A stretch of DNA of 64,000 nucleotides from Companilactobacillus bobalius (lineage in GTDB: Bacteria; Bacillota; Bacilli; Lactobacillales; Lactobacillaceae), in the NCBI RefSeq assembly GCF_009764355.1, contig NZ_LNUA01000032.1, positions 558,001-622,000 on the forward strand. The letters run 5' to 3'. Of the stretch, positions 61,347 to 64,000 are shown one piece after another. Each line of letters opens with the position of its first letter. The first letter of the stretch is position 1. The translations under genes were made by a program, and so were the position numbers. The notes under the pieces were generated by a model. It made no database searches and was not told the origin of the DNA. It worked only from the letters and a program-made list of their open reading frames with translations.

Positions 61347-62211
61347 TAGATATATTTCTCTTTTCAATAGATTGAATGAACACTGTTTCTAAAGTAGGTT
61401 CATTAGAATGAATACTTCTTATTCTATTGTTCAAAATAAAGTCTGCTAATTCACTATTTTGCTTAGGCAACACAAAGATATCTGATCTATTATCAAACGT
61501 AAAACAAGTTACTTCTATTTTTATACCAGCAAATTTATTTTTGATATTCTCTGGACTCCCCTGCTCAATAATCCGACCTTCATTCATCAATATTAAGTGG
61601 TCACAAAAATTCTCGGCCTCATTCATATTATGAGTTGTTAATATCACTGTTTTTCCTGATTTTTTAATTTTATAAATCAAATTTCTGATTTTTTTACTAG
61701 TTATGGGATCGACATTACTGGTAGGTTCATCTAATAAAACTATTCCAGCATTATTCAGAAAACATCTAATCAAAGACACTCGTCTTTTCATACCTGTTGA
61801 TAGTTTGGACATTTTTATTTTTTGACAATCATGTAAACCAGCTGACCGCAATAACTTTTTAACTTTCTTGGGACCTTTACCAAAAATATTGGCATATAAC
61901 AAAAGATTATCTATCACACTTAGCTCGTCATATAATCCACTATCAACAGCACACAGACTAATTTGTTCAAACACTTTATCATTTTTCTCAACAGGAATTC
62001 CATCTATGTCAAGCTCCCCTTTAAAAGAAACTTGATTTGTTAAAACATTCAATAAAGTGGTTTTCCCTGCTCCAGAAGGACCTATAATACCAAATATTTC
62101 ATTAGTTTTAATTTCAAAATTAATATCCTGTAGGGCATAATTATTTTCTAATTGTAAAAACTTTTTCCTGAACTTAACTGATATATTCTTACACCTAATA
62201 ACCTCATTCAT
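61336..62211 (-). CDS. ABC transporter ATP-binding protein
   Basis: 291 residues. Walker A GPSGAGKTT, signature LSTGMKRRVSL, Walker B IVLLDEPTSNVDP, H-loop TTHNMNEAENFCDH. Coupled to the permease downstream. Context gives no substrate; two-gene exporters of this size often give peptide or drug resistance. Confidence 0.9.
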   Translation of the reverse strand: MNEVIRCKNISVKFRKKFLQLENNYALQDINFEIKTNEIFGIIGPSGAGKTTLLNVLTNQVSFKGELDIDGIPVEKNDKVFEQISLCAVDSGLYDELSVIDNLLLYANIFGKGPKKVKKLLRSAGLHDCQKIKMSKLSTGMKRRVSLIRCFLNNAGIVLLDEPTSNVDPITSKKIRNLIYKIKKSGKTVILTTHNMNEAENFCDHLILMNEGRIIEQGSPENIKNKFAGIKIEVTCFTFDNRSDIFVLPKQNSELADFILNNRIRSIHSNEPTLETVFIQSIEKRNISNEN

Positions 62212-62331
62212 TTTAAATTTCCTTTTGAAATCATATTTTACAGAACAAAAATTATCACAATTAATAATTTCAAGATATAAATAATCAAGCTATTTACAAA
62301 GAATTTACAATGAAACTATCAAACAAAAAAA

Positions 62332-62369
62332 ACGTTCAAATATTGAATATAAATCCAATATCTGAACGT
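62332..62369 (-). terminator. Terminator of the 171-residue gene
   Basis: ACGTTCAGATATTGGA and TCAATATTTGAACGT arms, followed by T8 on the minus strand. Confidence 0.75.
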
Positions 62370-62372
62370 CTT

Positions 62373-62888
62373 CTATAAAACAATCGCTAAAGCTATACCA
62401 AGCATTATCATACCCAGCATGTGATATCTATTACCGATTTCGGAACCTTTAACCATTTTTGACCTGTCCTCAACAAATTGATCCGAAGATTTTTTCAAAA
62501 TGAGTTGATATAACCTGATTCGATTCTGAGCATACAATCTATATGTGTACAAATAAGCTAAAGAAAATACTATCATCAAAATGGCAAATATCTTTATCAA
62601 AGAATAATCATAATAATTAAGAACCACATAAAAACCAGTTACTCCTAATACAATGGAACAGATAAGTAACAAATAAAGACATATCCAAATATACATACTC
62701 CGTTTCATACGTTTGTATTCTTGTGGATATTCCTCCATTATATCAGCGGTCCAGCGATATAGTTTTGGTCCATTAACCGTTTTATTGTACTTACGAATTC
62801 GTTTAATTTCAGGTAAAGCCTTAAAAATAAAAATTATAATACTGATTAATACCAACACAGCAGATATGATTACTTTCAGTTTTAACAT
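62373..62888 (-). CDS. Membrane protein of unknown function
   Basis: 171 residues. Four helices (VIISAVLVLISIIIFIF, IWICLYLLLICSIVLGVTGF, IFAILMIVFSLAYLYTY, LGMIMLGIALAIVL) with charged loops. GGAGAATATTTCC ribosome binding site. No family recognised. Confidence 0.7.
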   Translation of the reverse strand: MLKLKVIISAVLVLISIIIFIFKALPEIKRIRKYNKTVNGPKLYRWTADIMEEYPQEYKRMKRSMYIWICLYLLLICSIVLGVTGFYVVLNYYDYSLIKIFAILMIVFSLAYLYTYRLYAQNRIRLYQLILKKSSDQFVEDRSKMVKGSEIGNRYHMLGMIMLGIALAIVL

Positions 62889-62959
62889 GGAAATATTCTC
62901 CTAACTTTCTATGTACGAATAATGTTACACCATAACGTACATTTCAAGATAGGCCTTAA

Positions 62960-63601
62960 TCACATCCAGCTAGGCTTATCACCATCAGTATTGGGTTTGT
63001 TCAATCCGACACTTGCTCGTAGGTCTTGACGTGGATTATTGATTAATTTTAGTACAAAATCAGCTACACTAGCACGTGAAACTTCAGTTCCTTTGAACGG
63101 TTGATCTTGAGTTGTTTCCTCATAATCAATTTCATCATTATCGGTTAACCATGCTGGACGAATTTCAGTATAGTAAAGGTTTGATTGTTCCAAAAGAGTA
63201 GCTGACTCTCTAAACCCTGGTAAAAATGCAGCAATAGCTTGCTCATTCCATTCACCAAACTTACCTGGTACTTCATGATGAGCACCTAAAGCACTAATGA
63301 AAATTAAACGCTTCTTTCCCTCTTCTTCCATTGCAGCCAAAATACTTTTAGTTTGAGCACCTAAATCAGTTCCTCCAACATTTGAATAGATAATATCGGC
63401 TGGCCTCATAGCTTTTGCTAAATCTTGTGTTTTGAGGACATCCCCATCCACAATTGTGACTCTGTCATTTCCTTGATATTGACTCAATCTTTCAGCCTTC
63501 CTCAAAAAAAGAATCAAATTATTCTCTGTTTCCTTTAAAATGCGTTCAATTAATATCCTAGCAGTACCACCATTGGCACCAATAATCATTACTGTACTCA
63601 T
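62960..63601 (-). CDS. NAD(P)-binding Rossmann-fold protein (SDR/NmrA-like)
   Basis: 213 residues. Nucleotide loop IIGANGGTARILIERIL, DGDVLKTQDL, IYSNVGG, LIFISALGAHHEVPGK and the C-terminal RASVADFVLKLI; atypical SDR of the YwnB/NmrA type. Next to an AraC regulator that may control it. Confidence 0.87.
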   Translation of the reverse strand: MSTVMIIGANGGTARILIERILKETENNLILFLRKAERLSQYQGNDRVTIVDGDVLKTQDLAKAMRPADIIYSNVGGTDLGAQTKSILAAMEEEGKKRLIFISALGAHHEVPGKFGEWNEQAIAAFLPGFRESATLLEQSNLYYTEIRPAWLTDNDEIDYEETTQDQPFKGTEVSRASVADFVLKLINNPRQDLRASVGLNKPNTDGDKPSWM

Positions 63602-63718
63602 ATATTTATTCCTGCTTTCTGATTAGCTTACTAGAATATTCTATGTTCACTTATAAAAGATGTCTAATACCTCTATCTAATATGTATCTATGCTTAAAAA
63701 GCATATCATTTATTTTAA

Positions 63719-64000
63719 TTACTTAAGCAGTATTTTTTCTCGATACGTCGACGGACTCATACCATACCAATTCTTAAAGGCTCGTGAGAAGGACTCCGGA
63801 TCAGAATATCCCAATAAATAACTTATATCGATCAATGTTAAAGTTTCATCTTTCATTAAAGGATTAACTAGACTTTGCCGAGCATACTTTACTTGTTCAT
63901 TGAAAGAGGTTTTCAATGTTTTCAAATTCCGCTGTAAAGTTCGTTTACTAATATTTAAACTCTTCGATACTTCATCTATTCCAAAATCACCACTAGGAAT
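63719..64000 (-). CDS. AraC family regulator, N-terminus outside the window
   Basis: The last 93 residues are visible: two helix-turn-helix units (IDEVSKSLNISKRTLQRNLK and IDISYLLGYSDPESFSRAFKNWYGMSPSTYRE), the classic AraC DNA-binding pattern. The frame is open to the window end. Confidence 0.92.
   Translation of the reverse strand: MPSGDFGIDEVSKSLNISKRTLQRNLKTLKTSFNEQVKYARQSLVNPLMKDETLTLIDISYLLGYSDPESFSRAFKNWYGMSPSTYREKILLK

Overview
The window is chromosomal DNA of a low-GC Gram-positive lactic acid bacterium (Lactobacillaceae). The T-box controlled glyQS and hisS-aspS operons, the rpsU-phoH-ybeY-cdd-era-recO-glyQS-dnaG-rpoD gene order, the MucBP/LPXTG adhesin, the WxL-like surface protein and the SLAP-like wall-binding repeats all point there. 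The overall look fits the Companilactobacillus (L. farciminis/alimentarius) group, but that genus call is inference.

Layout. 1-6 kb: cfa (cut by the window edge) and a large lectin/MucBP/LPXTG adhesin. 6-18 kb: the conserved macromolecular-synthesis cluster on the minus strand, with an accessory two-gene unit (ADP-ribosyltransferase-like protein plus a small basic-tailed protein) between glyS and dnaG. 17.7-28 kb: ppsR, nfo, a BspA-like leucine-rich surface protein, a YitT membrane protein, msrAB and hisS-aspS. 28-31 kb: a cell-wall amidase and two histidine-phosphatase paralogues around a small membrane protein. 31-38 kb: a GNAT/Doc-like pair, then rel-dtd-HAD and prmA-rsmE. 38.5-42 kb: several very small genes, an M20 peptidase and a DUF4260-like protein. 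42-56 kb: hydrolase, TetR/YhgE-type exporter, MarR/ABC exporter with a three-site operator, tex, a lipoprotein and two MFS/regulator modules. 56-64 kb: a ROK-like regulator, a split bacteriocin-immunity gene, a CAP/SLAP protein, a metallophosphoesterase, an ABC exporter, an NAD(P)-binding protein and the end of an AraC regulator.

The strongest unusual signal is structural. At least fifteen genes, including essential ones (rpoD, dnaG, glyS, era) and also recO, rsmE and tex, carry short blocks (roughly 10-100 bp) of unrelated sequence. Wherever family comparison allows a check, the block has the same length as the sequence it replaces, so the reading frame resumes exactly. Several blocks are recognisable pieces of other genes: an AEC-family permease in glyS, the start of a PTS EIIB gene in era, a GH1 6-phospho-beta-glucosidase in tex and RibA in msrA. 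Because essential genes are hit and non-homologous DNA is swapped with no length change, I read these as consensus or assembly errors, not biology. Genes marked pseudogene for this reason are probably intact in the living organism.

Real biology worth following: the three-palindrome MarR operator overlapping both promoters of an ABC exporter locus, the ADP-ribosyltransferase-like pair inserted in the dnaG operon, a Doc-family protein that has lost its catalytic motif, a frameshifted enterocin-A-type immunity gene, and a 5' UTR hairpin that covers the ribosome binding site of a lipoprotein. I saw no rRNA, tRNA, CRISPR array or intact insertion sequence.
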